Source: Brachyspira hampsonii (lineage in GTDB: Bacteria > Spirochaetota > Brachyspiria > Brachyspirales > Brachyspiraceae). Taken from it: 64,000 nt of DNA. The notes under the pieces were generated by a model. It searched no databases, had not been told where the DNA came from, and saw only the letters and a program-made list of their open reading frames with translations. A program made the position numbers and the translations under genes. Shown in pieces: positions 15,971 to 24,887 of this stretch (the stretch's first letter is position 1; each line of letters starts with the position of its first letter). The DNA lies in assembly GCF_002214805.1 (NCBI RefSeq), contig NZ_CP019914.1, forward strand, positions 682,001-746,000, in the 5' to 3' direction.

Positions 15971-17224
15971 ATGAACATACATTTACATACTTTTGGATGC
16001 CGGCTAAATCAATATGAAAGTGAGAAAATATCTTATGAATTAAGAAATATGGGGGCAAACATCACAGAATTAAATAATGCCGATGCAATAGCTATAAATA
16101 CATGCACTGTTACTAATGACAGCGATAAAAAACTCATTGCCTATTTAGAAAAACTTGGAGACATATCCCAAAAAAAAGTATTTCTAATAGGATGTTATGT
16201 TTCAAAAAAAGATAAAGACTCCTCTATCATACAGGATAATATTATACTCATACCAAATGAAAAAAAAGAAGAGGCTTCTGAAATAATATTTAATACGATG
16301 CATAATAACTTAGAAAACAAAATAAATAATCCAATATTTTTTCCTCAGGAGCAAAGCAGAGCATATTTAAAAATACAGGACGGATGCGAAGTATTCTGTA
16401 CTTACTGCATAGTTTCAAGGGTAAGAGGTACTCATAGAAGTGTAGAGCCTCAAAAAATATTTGATGCTGTAAAAATGGCTAATGATTACGGTTATAAAGA
16501 AATAGTATTAACAGGACTTAATTTAGGTTCATACAATTACAATAATGAAATTAGCTTCTATAATATACTCACTCAAATATTAGAACATTCTTCAAAATAC
16601 GGCATAAGAATAAGGCTTTCATCTGTAGAACCGCTTTATTTTGATGACAACCTTATAAACCTATTTAAAAATGATGATGTACTTTGTCCTCATGCACATA
16701 TACCGCTTCAATCTGGAAGCAATAAAATACTTAAACTTATGAACAGAAGATACACAAGAGAAGATTATTTATCAGTTACAGAAAAACTATACAAAACTAA
16801 TTCAAATATGGCAATAAGCAGCGATGTAATGGTTGGTTTTCCTCATGAAGAAAATAATGATTTTAATGATACTTATGATTTATGCGAAAAGTCAAAGTTC
16901 ATAAAGATTCACATATTTAGATATTCTAACAGAGAAAATACTCCTTCTTCAAAAATGGACTCTCAAGTTGGATACAGAACAAAATTAAAAAGAGCTAAAA
17001 TATTAAATACTCTAAACGGCAAATTAAAAGATTTATACTACAAAAATGCCGAAGGAAGAAATCTAAAAATAATAATAGAAAAAACTTTATCAGACAATAA
17101 CTATATAGGAACAAGTGCCGAATACTTAAAATGCAAACTTCACAGTGAATCCTCTCTAAACAAAAAAGAACTTACAATTGCAAAGGCATTGAAATATGAA
17201 GGCGGTATTATGCTCTGTGAATAA
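15971..17224 (+). CDS. mtaB: MtaB-type tRNA methylthiotransferase
   Basis: Radical-SAM enzyme that adds a methylthio group to t6A37 of tRNA. The 417-residue protein has the N-terminal UPF0004 domain (HTFGCRLNQYES; further Cys at TCTVTNDSDKK and IGCYV), a radical-SAM core with the CxxxCxxC motif in CEVFCTYCIVSRVRG, and a C-terminal TRAM-like region. The FGCRLNQ opening and RVRGTHRS segment point to MtaB rather than MiaB (usually GCQMN) or RimO. A single gene with A/T-rich flanks. Confidence 0.85.
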   Translation: MNIHLHTFGCRLNQYESEKISYELRNMGANITELNNADAIAINTCTVTNDSDKKLIAYLEKLGDISQKKVFLIGCYVSKKDKDSSIIQDNIILIPNEKKEEASEIIFNTMHNNLENKINNPIFFPQEQSRAYLKIQDGCEVFCTYCIVSRVRGTHRSVEPQKIFDAVKMANDYGYKEIVLTGLNLGSYNYNNEISFYNILTQILEHSSKYGIRIRLSSVEPLYFDDNLINLFKNDDVLCPHAHIPLQSGSNKILKLMNRRYTREDYLSVTEKLYKTNSNMAISSDVMVGFPHEENNDFNDTYDLCEKSKFIKIHIFRYSNRENTPSSKMDSQVGYRTKLKRAKILNTLNGKLKDLYYKNAEGRNLKIIIEKTLSDNNYIGTSAEYLKCKLHSESSLNKKELTIAKALKYEGGIMLCE

Positions 17225-17642
17225 GTATATAATGAAAAATACTAGTTTTTCTATATTTGTTTAAATTTTTATTTCGTACGACTAAGTATGACTTTGCAAA
17301 AGCTAAAAATTATATATTATTAATGATTACATACTAAAAATTTTTAAGTTTGTCAAAAATGTATTTAAAAATTTTATTTATTTGTTGGTAGTAGCCAGCC
17401 TCTATATTTGCATAGGAAAGGACTGCATATTTACATACTGAAATAATTAATTTAAGTCTAATACTTGGAATAATAGATAAATCAGAATAATATATAACTT
17501 ATTATACGCTTAGTATTAAAAATACAGAATAATAATGAAGTAACTTTTCAAAATATATTCCATTAGAGTGAATATTATAATCAGCTTTGCTTCATATATA
17601 GCATTTCATATAAAATTTCATTAAATAAATCTAAACTACCAC
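17225..17642. other. Non-coding gap with degraded repeat
   Basis: No credible gene. 17371-17446 matches 8881-8967 (AATTTTATTTATT, then AAAGGACTGCATATTTAC and TACTGAAATA). It also contains the short patch TAGCCAGCC near 17391. The remainder is A/T-rich. Both copies of this repeat lie upstream of plus-strand genes. Confidence 0.4.
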
Positions 17643-17670
17643 TTGACAATAGTTGTTTTAGTTTTATATT
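17643..17670 (+). promoter_or_regulatory. Promoter of the sorbitol-type dehydrogenase
   Basis: TTGACA (17643-17648), a 16-bp spacer and TATATT (17665-17670), 40 bases before the ATG. Confidence 0.65.
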
Positions 17671-17710
17671 TTATAAAAGTATTTAATATATTTCTAATGG
17701 AGAATAAAAA

Positions 17711-18754
17711 ATGAATTCTAAAATGAAAGTAGCTGTTATGACAGATTTACAAAAAATTGATTTCATAGAAAGAGATATACCAAAACCCAAGAATGATGAA
17801 GTTTTAGTAAAATTAGAATATGTAGGAGTTTGCGGTTCTGATTTGCATTACTATGAACATGGAGCTATAGGAAAGTATATTGTAAAGCCTCCATTTGTTT
17901 TGGGACATGAATGCAGCGGTACAGTGGTAGAAATAGGAGATAAGGTTAAACATTTAAAAGTAGGAGATAAAGTAGCATTAGAACCGGGTAAAACATGCGG
18001 AGAATGCGAGTTTTGCCGAAGCGGTAAATACAATCTATGTCCTGATGTAATATTTTTTGCAACACCTCCTATAGATGGAGTATTTCAGGAATATGTAACT
18101 CACCCTGAACATTTATCTTTCAAACTTCCTGATAATTTAACTACTATGGAAGGCTCTTTAATAGAACCTTTATCTGTAGGAATGCATGCGGCTATGCAGG
18201 GAGATGCCAAATTAGGACAAACTGCATTTGTTACAGGTACAGGATGTATAGGTTTATGCTCTATGCTGTCATTAAAAGCATGCGGAATATCAAAAGTTTA
18301 TGTAATAGATATAATAAAAAAGCGTTTAGACAAAGCATTAGAATTGGGGGCTTCCGGAGTTATAGATGCTTCCAAAGAAGATGTGGTTAAAAGAGTTTAT
18401 GAATTAACAAATGGAAAAGGAAGTGATTTAACTATAGAGACATCAGGTGCCGAATCTGTAACAAATCAGGCTATAGAATTTGCTAAAAAAGGTTCTACTA
18501 TAGTATTAGTCGGATACAGCAAAACAGGAATGGTAAATATGAATTTAGGTTTGGCATTGGATAAAGAATTAACTTTCAAAACAGTATTCAGATACAGACA
18601 TATATTCCCATTATCAATAGAAGCTGTATCAAGCGGAGCTATTAACATAAAAAATATAGTAAGCAATATTTATGAATTTAGTGATTTGCAAAATGCGTTG
18701 GATAATAGCCTAAATGATAAAGAGAATATAGTAAAAACAGTAATAAAAATTTAA
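17711..18754 (+). CDS. Zinc-dependent sorbitol/xylitol-type dehydrogenase
   Basis: A 347-residue medium-chain NAD(P)-dependent polyol dehydrogenase. The catalytic zinc motif CGSDLHYYEHG, the GHECSG segment and a structural zinc cluster (CGECEFC...C) are present. EPLSVGMHA and the Rossmann region VTGTGCIGLCSMLSLKA follow. The CGSDLHYY motif is typical of L-iditol/sorbitol and xylitol dehydrogenases, so it probably oxidises a polyol to a ketose that could feed fructose metabolism (compare the PTS operon at 55443). Substrate is inferred. GGAG lies 8 bases before the start. It is monocistronic, with a hairpin after the stop. Confidence 0.85.
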   Translation: MNSKMKVAVMTDLQKIDFIERDIPKPKNDEVLVKLEYVGVCGSDLHYYEHGAIGKYIVKPPFVLGHECSGTVVEIGDKVKHLKVGDKVALEPGKTCGECEFCRSGKYNLCPDVIFFATPPIDGVFQEYVTHPEHLSFKLPDNLTTMEGSLIEPLSVGMHAAMQGDAKLGQTAFVTGTGCIGLCSMLSLKACGISKVYVIDIIKKRLDKALELGASGVIDASKEDVVKRVYELTNGKGSDLTIETSGAESVTNQAIEFAKKGSTIVLVGYSKTGMVNMNLGLALDKELTFKTVFRYRHIFPLSIEAVSSGAINIKNIVSNIYEFSDLQNALDNSLNDKENIVKTVIKI

Positions 18755-18773
18755 TCTATAAAATATTTAAGTA

Positions 18774-18810
18774 CTTACAGATATATGAAATTTAATTATA
18801 TATCTGTAAG
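18774..18810. terminator. Hairpin between convergent genes
   Basis: Perfect 13-bp arms CTTACAGATATAT (18774-18786) and ATATATCTGTAAG (18798-18810) with an 11-base loop, seven bases before the converging gene's stop. No T-run is present, so it may be a weak terminator or an RNA end stabiliser. Confidence 0.55.
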
Positions 18811-18817
18811 ACTAATA

Positions 18818-20451
18818 TCATATATAAAGTCTGTTTATTATAGTTTTATTATTTTCCCTCTTTACCTGAAGTTTATAAATTTTATATGAGGAATCTTTAA
18901 AATCTTCTCTGTAATGAGCCCCTCTGCTTTCATCTCTCTCAAGCATACTCAAAGCAATCATCTTAACACTTTCTATAATCAAATAAATTTCTATAGAACA
19001 ATCTTTAATATTTTCTTTTATACTATAATTGCCTCTAATCTCATCTATCTTAGTTAAGAAATTTTCTATTTTTTCTCTGCTTCTTGCAACAGATAAATTT
19101 TCACTTACTAATTCTCTTATTTTTTTAAGAACTTCATTTTTTTTCAAAGTATTTCTCTTATCATCTTTTGAAATATCATTAATCCAATTATTAAATTCTT
19201 TTTCTATAATATTTAATTTTTTATCATTATTATCAAATTTATTATTTTTAATATATTTATAAGCATCCTTTACAGCATTATTTCCAAATACTAAAGCACC
19301 TCCTACAGAATTACCCCCAAGCCTATTAGCTCCCTCTATAGCAGATGATAATTCACCAACCGCATAAAGCCCAGCAACACCTGTAAATCCATTGCTGTCT
19401 ATTTTAATACCGCCATTACAGCTATGGGCAAAATGAGTTATTAAAGTCTCATCTTTAAATAAATCAATATTCATTTCATTTTTAAGCCAATCTAAATAAA
19501 CAGTATAAAACTCTTCTTTATCTTTATATAAATCTTCAGAATATTTTAGTCTTACACCGCCGTAAGGTATTTTTAAATCTATTTCACTGCTTTCAAAATC
19601 TGTACTGAAAGGAGCATAACTGCTTCTTTCAATCCATAATCTTTTATTTTTATCATTGCTTATTCCGTCAAAAATTAATTTATTATTCTCATCATACATA
19701 CCAATACAATATTTAAGAGTATGCTCTCCAAATAAAACATTATATCTAGGCTTTAAATAAGCAGGTATAAATTGAATAAACTCCATATTTTGTGCATAAG
19801 CTCCTGCATCCAATGCAGCAATATGACATGTACCATTAATTTTTTTAGGATATAAACTATTTTTATAATTTCCAGCAACTCCCCCAGCAGCCAAAATTAT
19901 TACTTTAGATTTTATAAAGAAAAATTTATCTTTATTTTGAAATATAGCACCATAAACTCTATCATTATTCTTTATGATTCTTATTAAAGAACTTCATTCA
20001 AATATTTTCAATCTTTTATTTTTTCTAAAAATTTTATTTGCTCTTTTTCTAGCTTCATTCCAATCATTAATCAAAAAATATTTCTTGAATATCTAGCAAA
20101 ACAAGCAGGTCTTGAATCCTTTCTAAGCCAAGGTTTAAAACCAATTCTTTTTAGAAGATAAACATCTTTTTTAATATTTTTTATATAGGTCTTTATAAGT
20201 TCAGGATTTTCAACACCTTTTCCCATATTAGTTATATCTTCATAATATTTATTATAATCATTTTTATCTTTTGATGCTTGTATGCCTAATGTGGCTTTTA
20301 GAGGAAAATAAGAAGCCCCTGAACAAATCTTGAAAGAATCAGCAAGGAATACTCTCTTAAAACTTTTTAATGCTCTCTCAGCAGCAATAAGTCCGGCTAT
20401 TCCTCCGCCTACAATTAACACATCACAATCAAACTCTTTATTTATATTCAT
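18818..20451 (-). pseudogene. FAD-dependent oxidoreductase (fumarate reductase / L-aspartate oxidase type), frameshifted
   Basis: The N-terminal part (20451-20071) has the FAD Rossmann motif VLIVGGGIAG at residues 11-20, then runs into TGA after a T6 tract near 20074. Adding one T restores the frame through LINDWNEARKRANK, a single in-frame TGA at 20000-19998 follows, and the frame then runs intact to 18818. The distal part keeps family signatures: NGGIKIDSNGFTGVAGLYA, EGANRLGGNSVGGALVFG and ESRGAHYRED. Restored length is about 544 residues, normal for NadB/SdhA-like flavoproteins. No nad genes adjoin. Two lesions in otherwise conserved sequence suggest a recent pseudogene or sequencing errors. 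Confidence 0.8.
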
Positions 20452-20522
20452 AGCAATACTCTCATATATTAATATCTTATTTTTTCATTACAATACAATA
20501 TTATAATATTTTTATAAAATAA

Positions 20523-21866
20523 TCACTCTACAATTAAAATATCAGCACTTCTATTTTTATATAATGCCAAAGAAACTATCAAAGTAAATACTTCGCTTAT
20601 AGGCAGAACCAAAACCAAACCTATAAACCCAAAAATATTTGGAAGTGTTAATACCAATACAACAGGTAAAATCATACTTCTTAAAGCAGCAACAATTGCA
20701 GAAACTCCTGCCTTTTGAACAGAAGTATAATATGCACTCATTATAATATTTATTCCAACTCCTATAAATGTAGGTATAGAAGTTCTTACAAAAAATAAAG
20801 CATCGTCAAAAGTCTGATTATCAACATCTTTTAAAAGAGTATTAACAAGCAGACTAGGATTAATCAAAAGTATAATAGAACTTAATACCGATATAAAAGT
20901 AATTAAAAATACAGATATCTTTAAAAAATCTTTCATTCTATTTTTATTTCTAGCCCCATAAGAAACACTTACCAAAGGTTCTAATGCCTCGCCTATAGAA
21001 TATGCAAGCATTATAAAAAACATTATTGCATAATTAGCAACAGAATATACTAGTATGCCTCTATTTCCTGAAATATTGTATGCTGTTATATTGAAAAGCC
21101 AAGGAATGAGTCCTGATGAAAAATTGCTTAAAAACTCAGAAAATCCATTAAATGCTGCTTTCAGTATATATATCCATCCTCCATAAACTTTTATTATCTT
21201 CAATCTGCAATTTGGTTTAAAGAAATATAATAATCCCATTAAAAAAGCTATTATCTGTGAGATTGCAGTAGCCCAAGCAGCTCCGGAAATACCGAAATCA
21301 AATACTATAATAAAAATAGGATCTAAAATCATATTCACTAAAGATGATATTATAAACATTGAAGAAGCAAATTTCGGAGAACCATTTAATCTTACAAACT
21401 GACTTAAAACATAAGCCATTCCCCAAAAAAATGTAGCAAAAAGTACACCCTCCACATAATCCAATGATAATTCATAAACTACTCCATGTGCACCAAAAAA
21501 AGGAAGAAGACTCTCTCTAAATATATATGCTATAACTAACGGAAAACTTGCTATAGTAAGAACTACGATTAAAGTTTGAGTAAATATTAAATTGGCCCGT
21601 CTTATATTATTTTCACCTATACATTTTCCTGCAAGAGCAATAGAACCTATAGTAAGCATTACATAAATACCGAAAGACAAAGCAGTTATAGGCCATACTA
21701 TATTGATTGCAGTAAAAGCCTCTGCCGATATAAAATGTGCTACAAAAAAACCGTCCACAAATACAGCAGTACTTCCCATTATCATGCCCAATATACTAGG
21801 TATTGCAAATTTTGAAAATAAATTTATGCTGCTGCTTTCTATTAAAGTTCTATTATTAAGTTCCAT
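20523..21866 (-). CDS. MATE-family multidrug efflux transporter
   Basis: A 447-residue polytopic membrane protein with about 12 predicted helices and the MatE opening pattern: a hydrophilic start, then FAIPSILGMIMGSTAVFVDGFFVAHF at about residues 18-43 and an internal repeat in the second half. MATE proteins export cationic drugs or metabolites using Na+ or H+. Substrate unknown. It lies upstream of the broken flavoprotein on the same strand but 71 bp apart, so co-transcription is possible. Confidence 0.9.
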   Translation of the reverse strand: MELNNRTLIESSSINLFSKFAIPSILGMIMGSTAVFVDGFFVAHFISAEAFTAINIVWPITALSFGIYVMLTIGSIALAGKCIGENNIRRANLIFTQTLIVVLTIASFPLVIAYIFRESLLPFFGAHGVVYELSLDYVEGVLFATFFWGMAYVLSQFVRLNGSPKFASSMFIISSLVNMILDPIFIIVFDFGISGAAWATAISQIIAFLMGLLYFFKPNCRLKIIKVYGGWIYILKAAFNGFSEFLSNFSSGLIPWLFNITAYNISGNRGILVYSVANYAIMFFIMLAYSIGEALEPLVSVSYGARNKNRMKDFLKISVFLITFISVLSSIILLINPSLLVNTLLKDVDNQTFDDALFFVRTSIPTFIGVGINIIMSAYYTSVQKAGVSAIVAALRSMILPVVLVLTLPNIFGFIGLVLVLPISEVFTLIVSLALYKNRSADILIVE

Positions 21867-22073
21867 TTATTATTCCTTTAAAATAAAAAGAAAACATATA
21901 CTAAAGAAAATGATTAAGATATAAAAAATAAATTATTAATAGTATGTTTTTTGACTAAATATATTATAGTCAATTATTATTTTATGTCAATATTACGAGT
22001 TAATATTAAATAATAATATTTTAATTAATATATAATAATGTATAATAATTTAATATTACTAAAAGGAATAAAA

Positions 22074-22556
22074 ATGCAGATAATAAAATACGATATAAAA
22101 TATATTAAAGAAGTTTTGAATATATGGAATGAAACTATAAAAGAAGGCATATATTTTCCTCAAATAGAAATATTATCTAATGAAGAAGAAGCTAATAAAT
22201 ATTTTAGCTCTCAAGACTATACAGGTATAGCAGTGGATAATGATAAAGTTTTCGGTGTGTATATACTTCATCCGAATAATATAGGAAGATGCGGACATAT
22301 ATCCAATGCCTCTTATTCTGTAAGTAAGGACTCAAGAGGAAAAGGAATAGGAGAAGCATTAGTAAGAGATTCTATGAAACAAGGTAAAAAATTAGGATAT
22401 AAGATACTTCAATTTAATGCTGTTGTAATATCAAATATTAATGCACATAAATTATATGAAAAAATAGGATTCAATAAAATAGGCGTTGTTGAGAAAGGAT
22501 ATATGAATAAAAATAATGAGTATGAAGATATTGTACTTTATTATATAGATTTATAA
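22074..22556 (+). CDS. GNAT-family N-acetyltransferase
   Basis: A 160-residue acyltransferase. The acetyl-CoA pyrophosphate-binding loop is visible as DSRGKGIGEALV (R-G-x-G-I/G type) at about residues 84-95, and the C-terminal NINAHKLYEKIGFNKIGV motif is typical of GNAT fold motif B. It acetylates an amine of unknown identity. ATG 22074 is chosen over the upstream in-frame ATG 22038 because AAGGA lies six bases before it and the homologous fold begins there. A bidirectional hairpin follows. Confidence 0.85.
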   Translation: MQIIKYDIKYIKEVLNIWNETIKEGIYFPQIEILSNEEEANKYFSSQDYTGIAVDNDKVFGVYILHPNNIGRCGHISNASYSVSKDSRGKGIGEALVRDSMKQGKKLGYKILQFNAVVISNINAHKLYEKIGFNKIGVVEKGYMNKNNEYEDIVLYYIDL

Positions 22557-22562
22557 ATATAA

Positions 22563-22601
22563 AAAACAAGGAAGATAATTATTAATTATATTCCTTGTTT
22601 T
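22563..22601. terminator. Bidirectional terminator between GNAT gene and rnfB
   Basis: Perfect arms AAAACAAGGAA (22563-22573) and TTCCTTGTTTT (22591-22601), A-rich before and T-rich after, so usable on both strands. Confidence 0.75.
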
Positions 22602-22623
22602 ATAATTTTTAATTAATTAATTT

Positions 22624-23466
22624 TTATGCTTTTTTTAAAGGTACAGGAAGGCTTTTTACTGAATTTACTTTCTCATCAGTAATAGCTTTAGTAGGACATT
22701 TAGCTATACTCTCATTTGTAACAACATAATCTGCATAATTCACTATAGCAAGATAATTGTCAACTTTCATACCGCCTTCTTTAGTATTTTTAACGCATAT
22801 ATTACATCCTATACAAGCTCTGTCGCAAGCCTTTTTAGCTATAGGACCTTTATCTTTAGATTTACAATAAACATGTATATCTTGAGAAACTGGGTGAATC
22901 TCAATAAGTTTCTGAGGGCAAGCTTTAACACAAGCACTGCATGAAACACATTTATCTTCAACTATAACAGGCATTCCTGTTTCTTCATCTCTGATAATTG
23001 CTCCAAATTCGCAAGCGTTCATACAATCATAAAAGCCAACACATCCATAAGAACATTCTTTATTTCCTCCTGCCATAACAGCAGATACGCAAGTTTCAGC
23101 ACCAGTATAAACTTTATTAGATTTAGCTATACCATTATGTCCATGACAGAAAATATATGCTCTTGTTTTCTCTTTTTGCTCAGGAGCTGCCTTACCCAAG
23201 AAATCAGCAACTTTAGAAGCAGTATCAGCACCGCCTACAGAACAGCCGTCTACAGGAGCTTTATCATCAACTAAAGCCTTAGCAAACTGTGCACAGCCCG
23301 GAAAACCGCATCCGCCGCAGTTAGCACCGGGAAGCATTTCAGTAAGTGTTGTAACTCTTTCATCTACTTCAACTCTGAAAATTTTTGAAGAAAATATTAA
23401 TAAAACAGCCAATATCAAAGCAATTAAGCCTGAAGATATTGAAGCTACTAAAACAGATGTCATCAT
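22624..23466 (-). CDS. rnfB: Rnf complex subunit B (iron-sulfur protein)
   Basis: The ferredoxin-like subunit of the Rnf ion-translocating ferredoxin:NAD+ oxidoreductase. The 280-residue protein has an N-terminal membrane helix (~5-28), the 4Fe-4S motif CGGCGFPGCAQFA near residue 50, then two ferredoxin-like cluster regions (CVSCSACVKACPQ near 175; CDRACIGCNICV near 213, with the last ligand in IAKCP near 260). ATGATG start with AAGGA. It is the last gene of rnfE-rnfA-rnfB; rnfC, rnfD and rnfG are not in this window. Confidence 0.95.
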   Translation of the reverse strand: MMTSVLVASISSGLIALILAVLLIFSSKIFRVEVDERVTTLTEMLPGANCGGCGFPGCAQFAKALVDDKAPVDGCSVGGADTASKVADFLGKAAPEQKEKTRAYIFCHGHNGIAKSNKVYTGAETCVSAVMAGGNKECSYGCVGFYDCMNACEFGAIIRDEETGMPVIVEDKCVSCSACVKACPQKLIEIHPVSQDIHVYCKSKDKGPIAKKACDRACIGCNICVKNTKEGGMKVDNYLAIVNYADYVVTNESIAKCPTKAITDEKVNSVKSLPVPLKKA

Positions 23467-23503
23467 TTTTATTATCCTTATAAAATACTTCTAACACTCA
23501 AAA

Positions 23504-24085
23504 TCATATTTTTATTATTCCGGAAAAACCATAGAAAATAAGTGCAAGTATACCTGCTGTGATGAAAGGCATAGCAGGACCTTTGAAAGCTTCCGGTATA
23601 TCTGCAGTCATTAAACGCTCTCTTATACTAGCCATTATAACTAAAGCTAATGTAAAGCCAACTCCTGCACCTAAAGCGAATACTATATTTTGTATAAAGT
23701 TATATTTATATAAAACTCCAAATAAAGCTAATCCTAATACACAGCAGTTAGTAGTAATAAGAGGAAGGAATATACCTAAAGCCAAATATAAACTTTCGCT
23801 TGTTTTTCTTACAACCATTTCAACAAATTGTACCAAAGCCGCAATTACTATAATGAAAAGTATAGTTTGTAAAAATTCTATTTTAAAAGGTACTAATATA
23901 TAGTATTGTATCATCCAGCTAACAGCAGCAGTCAAAACCAATACGAAAGTAACGGCAATACCCATACTTATTGCTGAATCTAATTTGTTGGATACGCCTA
24001 AAAACGGACATATACCTAAAAATTTAGTTAAAACGAAATTATTAACTAAAACAGTTGCTACAAATAATAAAATTAAATTAACCAT
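23504..24085 (-). CDS. rnfA: Rnf complex membrane subunit A
   Basis: A 193-residue integral membrane subunit with six predicted helices. It opens with VNNFVLTKFLGICPFLGVS, and the later TTNCCVLG segment is typical of the RnfA/NqrE family, in which such conserved cysteines take part in electron transfer through the membrane. ATG 24085 is chosen over 24106 because a GAGGAGG ribosome site precedes it and it gives the usual family length. It overlaps the end of rnfE by 8 bases, indicating translational coupling. Confidence 0.95.
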   Translation of the reverse strand: MVNLILLFVATVLVNNFVLTKFLGICPFLGVSNKLDSAISMGIAVTFVLVLTAAVSWMIQYYILVPFKIEFLQTILFIIVIAALVQFVEMVVRKTSESLYLALGIFLPLITTNCCVLGLALFGVLYKYNFIQNIVFALGAGVGFTLALVIMASIRERLMTADIPEAFKGPAMPFITAGILALIFYGFSGIIKI

Positions 24086-24737
24086 TAGCTTTTCCTCCTC
24101 TAGCATCTATAGCTCTTTTAATAGCAATTAAAGTTCCTAAAGTGAAGAAAGCACCAGGAGCCATAATCATAACAACCCAAGGAGTAGTAATTTCATTATA
24201 TGCATTCAAAGCAAAAGGCATAGCAGACTCAAAGAAACCTCTTAAAGTACCTACTATATCAAATCCGAGCCAAGTACCATTACCTAAAATCTCTCTGATA
24301 GAAGCAAGTAATGTTAAAGCAATAAAGAAACCTACACCATTACCTAAAGCATCAAAAATACTAGGTATAATTCCGTTTTTATTAGCAAAAGCCTCTGCCC
24401 TTCCTAATATTATACAGTTTACAACTATAAGCGGAATATACGGACCTAATGCCAAAGATAATGTATAAAACTTAGCTTTCATAACAATATCTGTCAAAGT
24501 AACGAAAGCTGCTATAACCACTATGTATCCCATGATTCTAACTTCATTAGCATAAATCTTCTTAATAAGAGAGATTAAGGCAGAAGAACAAACCAAAACG
24601 AATATAGTAGCTACAGACATACCTATAGCATTCATTACGCTGCTTGTAACTGCCAAACTAGGACACATACCAAGAACCTGAACGAAGGTAGGATTATTTT
24701 TCCAAACACCTTCCATAAATACCTGAGAATTTTTCAT
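24078..24737 (-). CDS. rnfE: Rnf complex membrane subunit E
   Basis: A 219-residue integral membrane subunit, paralogous to RnfA, with about six helices. Signatures are NPTFVQVLGMCPSLAVT near the N-terminus and VVNCIILGRAEAFA mid-protein. With RnfA it forms the membrane core that couples electron transfer to ion pumping. It is the first gene of this short cluster. A TTGAAA-N16-TACAAT promoter precedes it, with its -35 region at the centre of a 13-bp perfect inverted repeat. Confidence 0.95.
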   Translation of the reverse strand: MKNSQVFMEGVWKNNPTFVQVLGMCPSLAVTSSVMNAIGMSVATIFVLVCSSALISLIKKIYANEVRIMGYIVVIAAFVTLTDIVMKAKFYTLSLALGPYIPLIVVNCIILGRAEAFANKNGIIPSIFDALGNGVGFFIALTLLASIREILGNGTWLGFDIVGTLRGFFESAMPFALNAYNEITTPWVVMIMAPGAFFTLGTLIAIKRAIDARGGKANG

Positions 24738-24776
24738 AATAATTTAACCTTGATTTAATTAAGATTACACTACTAC

Positions 24777-24804
24777 ATTGTATCATAAATCATAATTTTT
24801 TCAA
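24777..24804 (-). promoter_or_regulatory. Promoter of rnfE-rnfA-rnfB
   Basis: On the minus strand: TTGAAA (24804-24799), a 16-bp spacer and TACAAT (24782-24777), about 40 bases before the rnfE ATG. Confidence 0.6.
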
Positions 24805-24819
24805 GTAAAATTATGATTT
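24787..24819. promoter_or_regulatory. 13-bp perfect inverted repeat over the rnf -35 box
   Basis: AAATCATAATTTT (24787-24799) and AAAATTATGATTT (24807-24819) flank 7 bases that hold most of the -35 hexamer. It could be a repressor/activator operator or, less likely because no T-run follows, the terminator of the upstream chemoreceptor gene. Confidence 0.5.
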
Positions 24820-24887
24820 ACAAGTCATTAATTATATCTAAATTTCAACAAAATTTTATATTAACAACTATATTTTTATATATTTTA

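Noticed and set aside
19998-20000. In-frame TGA as a selenocysteine codon
   Set aside because: The position is not a known catalytic Cys/Sec site, no SECIS-like hairpin was evident just downstream, and a frameshift lies about 75 bases upstream, so decay or sequence error is simpler.
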